The translations under genes and the position numbers were made by a program. Shown here one piece after another: positions 15,904 to 23,495 of a stretch of 33,810 nucleotides of DNA; the first letter of the stretch is position 1, and each line of letters begins with the position of its first letter. A model generated the notes under the pieces. It did not search any database. It was given only the letters and a program-made list of their open reading frames with translations, and was not told where the DNA came from. The DNA is taken from assembly GCA_021200975.1 (NCBI GenBank), contig JAJQFT010000027.1, positions 1 through 33,810 on the forward strand, given 5' to 3'. This stretch comes from Bacillota bacterium. GTDB lineage: Bacteria; Bacillota; Clostridia; Oscillospirales; Oscillospiraceae.

Positions 15904-16940
15904 AGCGCCTTCTTCTCCTTCTTGGCCAGCGCGCGGTCGTGCTTGGCCATGATTTCCACAAGCTGCTCGTAGCTGGTTTTCTGCGGGTTCCAGCCCAGCA
16001 CCGTTCTGGCCTTGGTCGGGTCGCCCCAGAGGTTATCCACGTCCGTCGGGCGGAACCATTGCGGGTTTACGCACACCAGCAGCTTGCCGGTAGCCGCGTC
16101 GTAGCCCTTCTCCTCCAGGCCGCTGCCCTCCCAGCGCAGGCGGATGCCGTTCGCGGCGAAGGCCCTCTCGGTAAAGTCGCGCACCGTATGCTGCACACCG
16201 GTGGCAATCACGAAATCCTCGGGCTTGTCCTGCTGCAGGATAAGCCACATGCACTCCACATAGTCCTTGGCGTAGCCCCAGTCGCGCAGGGAGTCCATGT
16301 TGCCAAGCTCTAAGTGATCCTGCAAGCCTTCGGCAATCCGCCCGGCAGCGAGGGTGATCTTGCGGGTGACGAAGTTTTCCCCTCGCCGCTCCGACTCGTG
16401 GTTGAAGAGGATACCGTTGACGGCGAACATCCCGTAGGCCTCGCGGTATTCCTTCGTAATCCAGAAGCCGTATTGCTTCGCCACAGCGTAGGGCGAGTAG
16501 GGGTGGAAGGGGGTCGTTTCCCGCTGCGGGATTTCCTCCACCTTGCCAAAAAGCTCGCTGGTGGAGGCCTGATAGATCCGCGTCTTTTTTGTCAGCCCCA
16601 GAATCCGCACGGCCTCCAAAATCCGCAGCACGCCGAGTGCATCCACATCGCCGGAATATTCCGGCACGTCGAAGGATACCTGCACATGGCTCTGCGCCGC
16701 GAGGTTATAGATTTCATCCGGCTGCACCAGGGAGATGATGCGAATCAGCGACGAGGAGTCGGACAAATCGCCGTCGTGCAATGTGACAGCGTTCTTCGCA
16801 AGCAGGTGGTCGATGCGCCCGGTGTTGGAGATGGATGCGCGGCGGGTGATGCCATGCACCTCATAGCCCTTTTCCAGAAGGAGCTCCGCTAAGTAAGAGC
16901 CGTCCTGCCCGGTGATCCCGGTGATCAATGCTTTTTTCAT
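15900..16940 (-). CDS. gmd: GDP-mannose 4,6-dehydratase
   Basis: 346 residues, as for E. coli Gmd. It converts GDP-mannose to GDP-4-keto-6-deoxymannose, the first committed step of de novo GDP-fucose synthesis. It has the NADP loop [10 protein letters not shown] (8-17), the catalytic STSE segment (126-129) and YxxxK (Tyr151, Lys155), and the usual [15 protein letters not shown] block. GGAGG lies 5 bases before the ATG at 16940. It is the first gene of the six-gene operon, with a 301-base upstream gap that holds a possible promoter and hairpins. The open frame upstream to 17108 has no supporting start site. Confidence 0.96.
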   Translation of the reverse strand: MKKALITGITGQDGSYLAELLLEKGYEVHGITRRASISNTGRIDHLLAKNAVTLHDGDLSDSSSLIRIISLVQPDEIYNLAAQSHVQVSFDVPEYSGDVDALGVLRILEAVRILGLTKKTRIYQASTSELFGKVEEIPQRETTPFHPYSPYAVAKQYGFWITKEYREAYGMFAVNGILFNHESERRGENFVTRKITLAAGRIAEGLQDHLELGNMDSLRDWGYAKDYVECMWLILQQDKPEDFVIATGVQHTVRDFTERAFAANGIRLRWEGSGLEEKGYDAATGKLLVCVNPQWFRPTDVDNLWGDPTKARTVLGWNPQKTSYEQLVEIMAKHDRALAKKEKKAL

Positions 16941-17061
16941 GCTAGCCTCCGTAGTAAAATTGTTGTTCTGCGCAGGCACTGAACCAATCGCCCGCGGCGC
17001 TCCAGCGCTCCTCTTTTTAAGCCCATTTGCTGAAAAGGGAGCGAAATCTGCGCTGCTGCTG

Positions 17062-17104
17062 GCTTCTGAGCCTCCCCAAATGGGGCGGGTTTGCCCGCAG
17101 AAGC
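17062..17104. other. compact three-stem structure upstream of gmd
   Basis: GCTTCTG (17062-17068) pairs with CAGAAGC (17098-17104). Inside are two back-to-back 4-bp hairpins with 4-base loops, CCCC/GGGG (74-77 with 82-85) and CGGG/CCCG (86-89 with 94-97). In the 16941-17241 gap this is the most structured piece. Its place at the predicted start of the gmd leader could be regulatory, but the predicted start point would cut off part of the outer stem. Confidence 0.35.
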
Positions 17105-17106
17105 TC

Positions 17107-17135
17107 ATACTATCACATTTTTTGCGCGAGGAGAA
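17107..17135 (-). promoter_or_regulatory. possible promoter of the GDP-fucose operon
   Basis: On the minus strand an extended -10, TGATAGTAT, puts TAGTAT at 17112-17107. The -35 at 17 bases is a weak TTCTCC (17135-17130). It implies a leader of about 160 bases before gmd. No better candidate was found in 16941-17241. Confidence 0.4.
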
Positions 17136-17187
17136 TGGAGAATATTGGCTTTCATTAGCACAATATCCACTTTTTTCGCAACAGAAG

Positions 17188-17219
17188 GCGGCGCGCCCCT
17201 TGGAAAAGAAGCGCGCCGC
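17188..17219 (-). terminator. GC-rich hairpin after the nucleotidyltransferase gene
   Basis: GCGGCGCGC at 17188-17196 pairs with GCGCGCCGC at 17211-17219 (9 bp, 14-base loop), about 25 bases past the stop of the nucleotidyltransferase gene. The minus-strand tail CTTCTGTTGCG is poor in T, so termination may be partial. Confidence 0.4.
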
Positions 17220-17241
17220 GAAGGCTTGCTTTGGAGTTGCC

Positions 17242-18174
17242 CTAGTCCCAGAGGCCGGAGGCCGGATACAGCCCGCGCTCCGTCATGCCGCGCAGAGCAG
17301 CCACGACCGCGGGCTTGTCCGCAGCGTAGGTGACGCCGTACCACCGGTCCGGCGAGCGGAGCACGCTTACATCCGCCTGCCCGGCGCAGAGCAGCCCCTG
17401 CACGGTGGAGGGCAGCAGGTACTCGCCCTTGAGCGGGTTGGCGACGGCCAGCGTGCGCAGAAATTCCGGGAATCCGCGCTCGACCTTTTCCAGAAAGCCC
17501 GGGGTGAAGCCCCATAGGTTCATGGAAACCAGCGTGTCGGCCGGAACGTCCGTCCAGCTTTGCCCGTCGTCCTCCAAGTAGTGGATGCCGCCGGGATATT
17601 TTTCAATCCGCAGCCGCTCCCGAATCACGGTGAGCTTATGCCCGGCGTCCATGCAGCAGATGCCGCGCGCGACAGAGCCGTGCTCCGTCACGGTGTTGCC
17701 AAGGTGGTAGCCCACCATGCAGTAGTGATCCATTTCGTCGTCCTTCAGGCCGAGAAGCGCACCGTAAATCACCGAAAAAGCGGATTTTCCGTAGTAATCG
17801 TCGGCGTTCAGCACGGCAAAGGGCGCGCCGTCGATGGCCTGCTTCGCACACAGCACGGCGTGGCTCGTGCCCCAGGGCTTTGTGCGCCCCTCCGGCACGC
17901 AGAAGCCCTGCGGGAGGTGATCCAGCTCCTGATAGGCGTAGCGAATCTCCATCGGGCATTTTTTCAGCCTCTCGCCGACGGTTGACATAAAATCCTCACG
18001 AATGGCTTCCTTAATAATAATGACGGCGGTTTCAAAGCCCGCCTCGTACGCGTCATACAGGGAAAAATCCATGATGGCCTCGCCGCGCGGCCCGACCGGA
18101 TCGACCTGCTTCAGGCCGCCGTAGCGGCTGCCCATTCCGGCCGCCATGATGACCAGTACCGGCTTTTTACCCAT
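17242..18174 (-). CDS. sugar nucleotidyltransferase family protein
   Basis: 310 residues. The N-terminal loop [16 protein letters not shown] is the NTP-binding signature of sugar-phosphate nucleotidyltransferases (GalU/RmlA/GlmU fold), followed by a [11 protein letters not shown] segment resembling the metal-binding Asp motif. The sugar substrate is not evident. Two starts compete: ATG 18198 (AGGGAAG before it) and ATG 18174 (AAGGAAG before it). The second is chosen because relatives begin directly at [14 protein letters not shown] and because the predicted transcription start near 18206 would leave no ribosome binding site for the first. It is a single gene just upstream of the GDP-fucose operon and may feed the same glycan. 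Confidence 0.85.
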   Translation of the reverse strand: MGKKPVLVIMAAGMGSRYGGLKQVDPVGPRGEAIMDFSLYDAYEAGFETAVIIIKEAIREDFMSTVGERLKKCPMEIRYAYQELDHLPQGFCVPEGRTKPWGTSHAVLCAKQAIDGAPFAVLNADDYYGKSAFSVIYGALLGLKDDEMDHYCMVGYHLGNTVTEHGSVARGICCMDAGHKLTVIRERLRIEKYPGGIHYLEDDGQSWTDVPADTLVSMNLWGFTPGFLEKVERGFPEFLRTLAVANPLKGEYLLPSTVQGLLCAGQADVSVLRSPDRWYGVTYAADKPAVVAALRGMTERGLYPASGLWD

Positions 18175-18212
18175 TTTGTCCACTTCCTTACTTTCCATTG
18201 TTTGGCTTCCCT

Positions 18213-18241
18213 AGGATAGCATAAAGTGCGAAAAAAAGCAA
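18213..18241 (-). promoter_or_regulatory. promoter of the sugar nucleotidyltransferase gene
   Basis: Minus strand TTGCTT (18241-18236), a 17-base spacer and TATCCT (18218-18213). It lies within the last bases of and just past the gluQ gene, and its position bears on the start codon choice of the gene downstream. Confidence 0.5.
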
Positions 18242-18247
18242 GAACTT

Positions 18248-19156
18248 TCAGAAAATTTTTAGGCAAATATCCTCGCTTTTTAGCTTTTTCCAAGAAAATT
18301 CCACCGCCAGCTCCGCCGCGGAGATGGCGCCGGGGCAATCGGTCAGGCCGCTCAGGTAGCACATCCGCCCCAGAAGCTGCTCCGCCGTGTAGTGCCGGCG
18401 CAGGGTGGCGAGATCCAGACTCGCGTCCCGCTTGCTCAGCCGCCGCCCGTCCGGCGCGGTCAGCAGCGGCACATGGCCGTAGTGCGGGTGCGGGAAGCCG
18501 AAAAGCTCCTGCAGGTACATCTGCCACGGCGCGGAGCCGAGCAGGTCCACCCCGCGCACGACCTCGGTCACACCGGCCTCGGCGTCGTCCACGACCACCG
18601 CGAGCTGGTAGACGCTCACGCCGTCCGCCCGGCGAACGACAAAATCTCCGCATTCATGCGCGAGATTTTGCCGGTAGTGGCCGTAGTTCCAGTCGTCCAG
18701 AGAGAATTCCCTGTCCGGCACACGCACGCGCCAGGCGGGAGGGCGGGTCATGGCCGCGCGCTCGGCATCCGTCAGGCTCCGGCAGGTGCCGGGGTAGATG
18801 TAGGTGCCGTCGTCCCGGTGCGGCGCGTTGACGCTGTGGAGCGCGCTGCGCGTGCAGTAGCAGGGGTAGAGCAGCCCCTGCTCGCGCAGAAGCTCCCAAT
18901 AGCGGTCGTATACCGCGCTGCGGCGGCTCTGCGGCTCGGTCTCCCGGTCCCATGTCAGCCCCAGCCAGCGCAGGTCCTCCCGGATGGCGCTCGCGTATTC
19001 CTCGCGGGTGCGCAGCGTGTCGAGATCCTCCATGCGCAGCACAAATTCGCCGCCCTTGGATTTCGCGGATGCCCAGGCGACCATGGCCGCGAATACGTTG
19101 CCCAAGTGCATCCGCCCGGAGGGCGTGGGCGCAAAGCGGCCGACGCAGCCGCTCAC
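18248..19156 (-). CDS. gluQ: glutamyl-Q tRNA(Asp) synthetase
   Basis: 302 residues, the length of GluQ-RS, a glutamyl-tRNA synthetase catalytic domain without an anticodon-binding part. It charges glutamate onto queuosine at position 34 of tRNA(Asp). RFAPTPSGRMHLGN holds the HIGH-type motif, CYCTRSAL lies at the zinc-site region, and SKRDASLD is the KMSKS-type loop. The start is GTG at 19156, overlapping the upstream stop codon as GTGA; no strong ribosome binding site is seen, so translation probably depends on coupling. The frame stays open to 19204, within the upstream gene. Confidence 0.93.
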   Translation of the reverse strand: MSGCVGRFAPTPSGRMHLGNVFAAMVAWASAKSKGGEFVLRMEDLDTLRTREEYASAIREDLRWLGLTWDRETEPQSRRSAVYDRYWELLREQGLLYPCYCTRSALHSVNAPHRDDGTYIYPGTCRSLTDAERAAMTRPPAWRVRVPDREFSLDDWNYGHYRQNLAHECGDFVVRRADGVSVYQLAVVVDDAEAGVTEVVRGVDLLGSAPWQMYLQELFGFPHPHYGHVPLLTAPDGRRLSKRDASLDLATLRRHYTAEQLLGRMCYLSGLTDCPGAISAAELAVEFSWKKLKSEDICLKIF

Positions 19157-19554
19157 GAGATGACGCAAATCCAGTAAATCAAAAATCCGCTGGCGGCGAG
19201 GCACAGAGCGCTCGCGCTGAAAAGCAGCGCCGTGACCAGCTTGTCCTCTGGTGTGCTCTGCACGCTCGCAGGAGTCTCCGGCGCGGCCTGCGCAGCCTCC
19301 TCGCCGGGATTCTCGGCGGCAGGCTCTGCCCGCTTGCCATAGGCGTTGGAATAGTTGCGGTAAATCTCCCCGCCCTCCAGCTCGTGAATTTGCTCGGGGT
19401 CTTCAAATGCAGGCTCGGGAGCCTGCCCGGAATCCTCCGGCGCAGACTCGCCGGAAAATTCGCGCACGATGGCTTCTAAATCGGCGGTGGGCTCCTCCTC
19501 GGCCAGAAGCTCCCGCTCCAGCTTTTTCAAAACATCCTCGGTATCGTTTGCCAT
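19153..19554 (-). CDS. acidic, C-terminally membrane-anchored protein of unknown function
   Basis: 133 residues. The first 100 are acidic and rich in Glu, Pro and Ala, with a short amphipathic start (DTEDVLKKLERELLAEEE). A single hydrophobic helix (about 105-130) ends the protein, so it is probably tail-anchored with its body in the cytoplasm. No known domain is recognised. GGAGG stands 7 bases before the ATG. It overlaps gluQ by 4 bases and shares its promoter; any functional link to tRNA modification is unknown. Confidence 0.75.
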   Translation of the reverse strand: MANDTEDVLKKLERELLAEEEPTADLEAIVREFSGESAPEDSGQAPEPAFEDPEQIHELEGGEIYRNYSNAYGKRAEPAAENPGEEAAQAAPETPASVQSTPEDKLVTALLFSASALCLAASGFLIYWICVIS

Positions 19555-19608
19555 GCTAAAGCCTCCTTGCCGGCGGCGCGCTCGCCGCGCGCGGCCGTTG
19601 CTGCCTAT

Positions 19609-19637
19609 AGTTTACCGCAAAAGGGGCGAATTGTAAA
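19609..19637 (-). promoter_or_regulatory. promoter of the tail-anchored protein-gluQ operon
   Basis: Minus strand TTTACA (19637-19632), a 17-base spacer and TAAACT (19614-19609), 55 bases before the ATG. The leader includes a GC-rich inverted repeat near 19572-19595. Confidence 0.6.
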
Positions 19638-19682
19638 GAGAAAAGAAGGGATTTCTTTGCATGGAGGGGGGAATCTTCCCCT

Positions 19683-20354
19683 TTACAGCGCGAAAAAGAA
19701 AATTCCCACGAGCTGCAGCACGCTGCCCAGCACCACGAAAATGTGGAATACGCTGTGAAACCATGCCCTTTTCGAGCCAATCCCATATAGCACCGCGCCG
19801 AGCGTATAGGCGACCCCGCCCGCGAAAATCCACGCAAAGCCCTCCGCGCTCAGCGCGGCGTAGGCCTGCGGCGCGAACGCGATGATGGCCCAGCCCATGC
19901 CGATATAGCAAATCATCGAAAAGACATTGTATTTTTTTAGGTCGATGGCTGTGAGCGTGATTGCGATGGCCGCCATCGCCCACTCGAAGCCAAACAGGCT
20001 CCAGCCGAGCGCGGGATAGAGCCGCCCGATGCCGCAAAGCGCCGCAGGGGTGTAGCTCCCGGCGATGAGCAGGTAGATGGTGCAGTGGTCGATGACCTGC
20101 ATGACGCGCTTGCCCATGCCGGGGCGCAGGCCGTGGTAGACACTCGACATGGTGTAAAGCGTCACGAGGCTCACGGTGTAGATGGCCGAGGCGACCACCC
20201 CGAGCGCGCTGCCGCGCAGCGCGGCACGCACAATGCAGGCCAGCCCGCCGAGAATGCCCAGCGCGCCGCCGACGATGTGCGTTACCATGTTCATGGTTTC
20301 CTCCGCGCTGGAGTAGCGCGGGAGCGGACGGTCTGCCAGTCTGGTTCGTTGCAT
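19683..20354 (-). CDS. hemolysin III family (PAQR/YqfA-type) membrane protein
   Basis: 223 residues with seven predicted transmembrane helices. The family metal-site motifs are present: SSVYHGL after the second helix, DHCTIYLLIAGSYTP, and FHSVFHIFV near the end, with the expected Ser, His, Asp and paired His residues. Homologues are the bacterial relatives of adiponectin/progestin receptors; a hydrolase activity on lipid amides such as ceramides is proposed for eukaryotic members, while bacterial roles are unsettled. ATG 20354 follows AAAGGCGG. The open frame to 20636 crosses the promoter and is rejected. It is a single gene, divergent from the CBS-domain gene. Confidence 0.92.
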   Translation of the reverse strand: MQRTRLADRPLPRYSSAEETMNMVTHIVGGALGILGGLACIVRAALRGSALGVVASAIYTVSLVTLYTMSSVYHGLRPGMGKRVMQVIDHCTIYLLIAGSYTPAALCGIGRLYPALGWSLFGFEWAMAAIAITLTAIDLKKYNVFSMICYIGMGWAIIAFAPQAYAALSAEGFAWIFAGGVAYTLGAVLYGIGSKRAWFHSVFHIFVVLGSVLQLVGIFFFAL

Positions 20355-20371
20355 ATCTGTTTTCCGCCTTT

Positions 20372-20400
20372 CTCGCGCGGCGGCTTTTTTGCGCCGCGCG
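20372..20400 (-). other. strong hairpin in the hemolysin III leader
   Basis: On the minus strand CGCGCGGC and GCCGCGCG pair over 8 bp around an 11-base loop containing six A, just before the Shine-Dalgarno sequence. It could limit ribosome access or protect the message end. On the plus strand the loop contains six T but no tail follows, so it is not a terminator. Confidence 0.45.
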
Positions 20401-20409
20401 GCTAAATAT

Positions 20410-20438
20410 ATTGTATTCGGGGCGGCACGAAATGACAA
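20410..20438 (-). promoter_or_regulatory. promoter of the hemolysin III family gene
   Basis: Minus strand TTGTCA (20438-20433), a 17-base spacer and TACAAT (20415-20410), 56 bases from the ATG. This is a near-consensus match. Confidence 0.7.
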
Positions 20439-20480
20439 CCGAAAGCGTTTTCTACCCGCCCGAAGCGGGCGCTGGGCGGC

Positions 20481-20519
20481 TCTACCGCCGGTAGAATTGC
20501 CCACTCTACTGCCGGTAGA
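20481..20519. promoter_or_regulatory. two tandem 15-bp palindromes (possible operator)
   Basis: TCTACCGCCGGTAGA at 20481-20495 is a perfect palindrome around a central C. TCTACTGCCGGTAGA at 20505-20519 is a second copy with one mismatch. The centres are 24 bp apart. They lie between the divergent hemolysin III and CBS-domain promoters, upstream of both -35 regions, as expected for a dimeric regulator acting on one or both genes. The regulator is not identified. Confidence 0.5.
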
Positions 20520-20606
20520 CTGGCAAAATGCACAGAATTTGGACGAAATTTTTGGCAGCCGCGCGCGAAAATTCACAAAAAATCTCGTGCTTCTTTGCGA
20601 ACTTTG

Positions 20607-20615
20607 TGCTATAAT
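20607..20615 (+). promoter_or_regulatory. extended -10 promoter of the CBS-domain gene
   Basis: TGCTATAAT gives a perfect -10 at 20610-20615 with the extended TGn. No good -35 box lies at 16-18 bases, so this promoter may need an activator or rely on the extended element. It is 45 bases before the ATG. Confidence 0.55.
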
Positions 20616-20659
20616 AAGAGTGGAAAAAGCCGACACCCTCGGCGCGCAAAGGAGCCCTT

Positions 20660-21073
20660 ATGAACAATATTTTATTCTTCCTTACTCCAAAAGCAATGTG
20701 TACATACCTGTACGATGACTATACCATGCGCCAAGCCCTCGAAAAAATGGAAGCCGCCGCGCTTGCCGCCGTGCCGATTCTCAACCGCCGCGGGGAATAC
20801 CGCTGTGCCGTTACGGAGGGCGATATGCTCTGGGCGATGAAGAATATGTGCTATATGGACATTCGGCAGGCGGAGGCGCACAAGCTGATGGAGGTGCCTC
20901 ACCGGCGGGAATATGTGCCCGTGCGGGTCACCACCACCATGCAGGAGCTGGTGGAGCGCGCGGGCAGCCAGAACTTTGTGCCGGTCGTGGACGATAAGGA
21001 TACCTTTATCGGCATCATCAAGCGCAGCGACATCATCAAGTACTGCTCGCAAAAGCTTTTCCCGGAGGATTAA
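20660..21073 (+). CDS. tandem CBS-domain protein
   Basis: 137 residues made almost wholly of two CBS domains (about 8-62 and 78-132). Typical pieces are AAVPILNRRGEYRCAVTEGDMLW in the first and NFVPVVDDKDTFIGIIKRSDIIKY in the second (quoted here only by position, near 36-58 and 105-128). CBS pairs bind adenosine nucleotides and act as energy or ligand sensors. With no enzyme or transport domain attached, it probably regulates a partner protein. GGAG precedes the ATG. It is a single-gene unit ending at a good terminator. Confidence 0.9.
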   Translation: MNNILFFLTPKAMCTYLYDDYTMRQALEKMEAAALAAVPILNRRGEYRCAVTEGDMLWAMKNMCYMDIRQAEAHKLMEVPHRREYVPVRVTTTMQELVERAGSQNFVPVVDDKDTFIGIIKRSDIIKYCSQKLFPED

Positions 21074-21104
21074 GGGGCTGCGGAAATTCCGCAGTCCCGT
21101 TTTT
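21074..21104 (+). terminator. intrinsic terminator after the CBS-domain gene
   Basis: GGGGCTGCGG and CCGCAGTCCC pair (10 bp, one G-T) around AAATT, followed by GTTTTT. It starts directly after the stop codon. Confidence 0.85.
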
Positions 21105-21108
21105 CCGG

Positions 21109-21137
21109 TTGCAAAATCCAAGCGAATCTGCTAGAAT
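21109..21137 (+). promoter_or_regulatory. promoter of the XRE-led operon
   Basis: TTGCAA at 21109-21114, a 17-base spacer and TAGAAT at 21132-21137 preceded by TGC. The ATG of the regulator gene is 27 bases downstream. Confidence 0.65.
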
Positions 21138-21164
21138 AGAGCCAGTTTATGCAGGAGGGAAGCT

Positions 21165-21794
21165 ATGGACGACGAAAAGCGCAAGGCGCGGATCGGCGCG
21201 AATATCGCGGCCTGCCGCCGCAGCCGCGGCCTGACGCAGGCGGAGCTGGCGGAAAAGCTGCGCTACACCGACAAGGCCGTGTCGAAGTGGGAGCGCGGCG
21301 ACTCCGTGCCGGATGTGCTGACCATGCTGGATATGGCGGCGGTTTTCGGCGTGCCGGTGTCGGATTTGCTGGATACGGGCGCTTCGGCTCCCGGCGAGCG
21401 CGCGGGCGCGCCGCGGCGCAGAGCCAACCCCACCGTGATTTTGCAGCTAAGCTCTGTGCTGGTGTGGTTTGTGGCGCTGCTGAGCTATGTGGTGGTGTCG
21501 AGCCTGCGGGTGCCCAATAGCTGGGTTGCCTTTGTCTATGCGGTGCCGGTCAATGCGATTGTTGTGCTCAGCATCCGCAGCGCGTGGCGGCAGTTCCGGC
21601 TTCATAGGCTGCTGATTTCGCTGATTGTATGGGGCTGCCTTGCAAGCCTCTATGTTTCGCTGCTGGTATTCGCTGAGCAAAATGTGTGGCGCATTTTGCT
21701 GCTGGGCATTCCGGGGCAGATCGCGGTGCTGCTGTGGTTCCGCCTGTTTCCGGGGAAAGGAAAAGACAATGGACAAGAGCCGCCTGCGCAGTGA
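21165..21794 (+). CDS. XRE-type helix-turn-helix regulator with four membrane helices
   Basis: 209 residues. Residues about 8-62 are an XRE/Cro-C1 HTH (GLTQAELAEKLRYTDKAVSKW then WERGDSVPD; recognition helix around KAVSKWERG). After a charged linker come four hydrophobic segments (about 88-112, 116-136, 146-168, 172-192) and a short polar tail. This makes it a membrane-tethered DNA-binding protein, a type common in Clostridia whose signals are mostly unknown. GGAGGGAAG precedes the ATG. Its last 26 bases overlap the start of the cyclo-ligase gene. Being first in the operon, it may control its own transcription. Confidence 0.88.
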   Translation: MDDEKRKARIGANIAACRRSRGLTQAELAEKLRYTDKAVSKWERGDSVPDVLTMLDMAAVFGVPVSDLLDTGASAPGERAGAPRRRANPTVILQLSSVLVWFVALLSYVVVSSLRVPNSWVAFVYAVPVNAIVVLSIRSAWRQFRLHRLLISLIVWGCLASLYVSLLVFAEQNVWRILLLGIPGQIAVLLWFRLFPGKGKDNGQEPPAQ

Positions 21795-22302
21795 GATCCG
21801 CGCCCGGAAGCGGGCGATGCGCCCGGAAGAAATCGAGGAAAAGAGCCGATTGCTGGGGCAGCTGCTCGCGGCGCACCCGCTCTACCGCGCGGCGGGCACC
21901 ATCTATGGCTACCTGCCCTATAACCAGGAGGTGCGCACCACGCCGATGCTCCGCCGCGCGCTCGCCGACGGCAAGCGCGTCGCCGTACCGAAGGTATACG
22001 GCCAGCGGATGCAATTCCACTACCTGTGCGATTTTACCCGGGTGGAGCGCGGTTATGCCGGGATCCCCGAGCCGCTGGGGGACGAGCCGGTTGCGCACGA
22101 CCCCACGGCGCTTGTGCTGCTGCCGGGGCTTGCCTTCGACGCGGCGGGGCACCGCATGGGCTATGGCGGCGGGTTTTACGACCGCTTTCTGGCGGAGGAG
22201 CCGCTGCACCCGAAGATAGCGCTGTGCTATGATTTTCAGATGTGCGGGGAGATCCCGGTAGACGCGCACGACATCGCCGTGGATGCCGTGCTATGGGCAT
22301 AG
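21769..22302 (+). CDS. 5-formyltetrahydrofolate cyclo-ligase
   Basis: 177 residues, normal for the family. It converts 5-formyl-THF to 5,10-methenyl-THF with ATP. The N-terminus has KSRLRSEIRARKRAM with the substrate-contacting basic residues. The C-terminal part holds LLPGLAFDAAGHRMGYGGG followed by FYDRFL, the family signature for ATP and substrate binding. ATG 21769 follows GGGGAAAGG at 8 bases and lies inside the end of the regulator gene in another frame, so the two are coupled. The open frame starting at 21625 is not used. Confidence 0.93.
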   Translation: MDKSRLRSEIRARKRAMRPEEIEEKSRLLGQLLAAHPLYRAAGTIYGYLPYNQEVRTTPMLRRALADGKRVAVPKVYGQRMQFHYLCDFTRVERGYAGIPEPLGDEPVAHDPTALVLLPGLAFDAAGHRMGYGGGFYDRFLAEEPLHPKIALCYDFQMCGEIPVDAHDIAVDAVLWA

Positions 22303-22317
22303 GATGATGCGAAAGAT

Positions 22318-22884
22318 ATGCAGTACATAGGATTGTTGATTCTGGCGGCGCTTACCTTTGCCGCCTGCTGGCTGCTCGACCGCCTGTTCCGGCGGCTGTT
22401 CCGCTCGCGCGCCGAGCAGCGCTCCGGCAGAGCCGTTCGCCCGAGCCGCCGCTTCGCCGCGCTCGGCCTGCTGCTGGCGGTGCTGGGGCTGGCCTGCGCG
22501 ATGGGCAGCGAAAGGGCCTACCTCATCGTCGCGGGCGTGATTGTGATTCTCGTGGGCGTGGCGCTGGCGGCGTACTACGTCAGCTACGGGATTTATTACG
22601 ACGAGTCGCATTTTCTTGTGTGCAGGCCCGGGAAGCGGGCGGCGCAGTATTCCTATGGCAGCATCTGCACCCAGCAGCTTTTCCTCACGGGCGGCTCCAT
22701 TCTGGTGGAGCTGCATCTCGACAGCGGCATCACCGTGCAGCTTCCGCTGGGGATGGACGGCGCGGCGGATTTCCTGAATTTTGCTTTCGCGCGCTGGTGC
22801 GCCGCGCGCGGCCTTTCGCCGGAGGATTGCGCCTTTCACGATACGGCCAATAGCTGCTGGTTCCCGCCGCTGGAGGGAAGCTGA
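22318..22884 (+). CDS. membrane protein of unknown function, possible PH-like cytoplasmic part
   Basis: 188 residues. There are three hydrophobic segments (about 1-21, 47-65 and 68-90), then a soluble domain with alternating beta-strand patterns (YGIYYDESHFLVCRPGK, SILVELHLDSGITVQLPLG) that resembles the membrane-linked bacterial PH-like domains. No motif identifies a reaction. The ribosome binding site is weak (AGGAT well upstream of the ATG). It lies 15 bases after the cyclo-ligase gene, and its stop overlaps the next start by one base (TGATG), so it is firmly part of the operon. Confidence 0.72.
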   Translation: MQYIGLLILAALTFAACWLLDRLFRRLFRSRAEQRSGRAVRPSRRFAALGLLLAVLGLACAMGSERAYLIVAGVIVILVGVALAAYYVSYGIYYDESHFLVCRPGKRAAQYSYGSICTQQLFLTGGSILVELHLDSGITVQLPLGMDGAADFLNFAFARWCAARGLSPEDCAFHDTANSCWFPPLEGS

Positions 22885-23495
22885 TGCACATTCCACAATC
22901 AACCACCGCGCAGGTGGAGGTTCTGCGCTTTGCCGATGCGCTGCGCGCGGCGCAGGCTCCGGCGGAGGGCTACAGCAGCGAAAAATGGCTGTATGTTCCG
23001 CCGTTTTATGCTGAATACCGCTATATTCTCGGCACGCGGGGGCAGAAGCCGCTCATCTGCGTGGGCATCAATCCCTCCACCGCCGAGCCGGGGCGATTAG
23101 ACCCAACGCTCAAGTCCGTGGAGCGCATCGCGCACGCCAATGGCTTCGACAGCTTCCTGATGTTCAATGTCTACGCTGAGCGCGCCACGAATCCGGACGA
23201 TTTGGAGATGCGCTGCAACACCCTCCTGCACCGGGAGAATTTGCAGGCCTTCGATTACCTGCTGCACCTCTCGAGCACGCCCGCGGTGTGGGCGGCATGG
23301 GGCACGATCATTGAAAAGCGGGATTATCTGGCGCTCTGCGTGCGCGATTTGCTCGCGCTGGGAGAGGACGTGTCCGCGCGGTGGTACTGCGCCGGCGCGC
23401 GCACGAAAAGGGGACACCCGCACCACCCGCTCTACCTCAGGAAGGACGAGCCGCTTCGCCCCTTTGATGTAAAATCCTATCTGGAGGCGCTATGA
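22884..23495 (+). CDS. DUF1643 domain protein
   Basis: 203 residues. The family core is visible: a YRYILGTRG segment, ICVGINPSTAEPGRLDPTL, LMFNVYAERATNP, and a late WYCAGARTKRGHPHHPLYL stretch (split here to short pieces). DUF1643 proteins occur widely in bacteria and phages; the reaction is not established, though the fold is thought to be related to uracil-DNA-glycosylase-like proteins, which I cannot verify here. GGAGGGAAG lies just before the ATG. It is coupled to both neighbours by TGATG and ATGATG junctions. Confidence 0.87.
   Translation: MHIPQSTTAQVEVLRFADALRAAQAPAEGYSSEKWLYVPPFYAEYRYILGTRGQKPLICVGINPSTAEPGRLDPTLKSVERIAHANGFDSFLMFNVYAERATNPDDLEMRCNTLLHRENLQAFDYLLHLSSTPAVWAAWGTIIEKRDYLALCVRDLLALGEDVSARWYCAGARTKRGHPHHPLYLRKDEPLRPFDVKSYLEAL

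Noticed and set aside
20355..20636. N-terminal extension of the hemolysin III frame to 20636
   Set aside because: It crosses the promoter and the tandem palindromes; residues are unlike the family.
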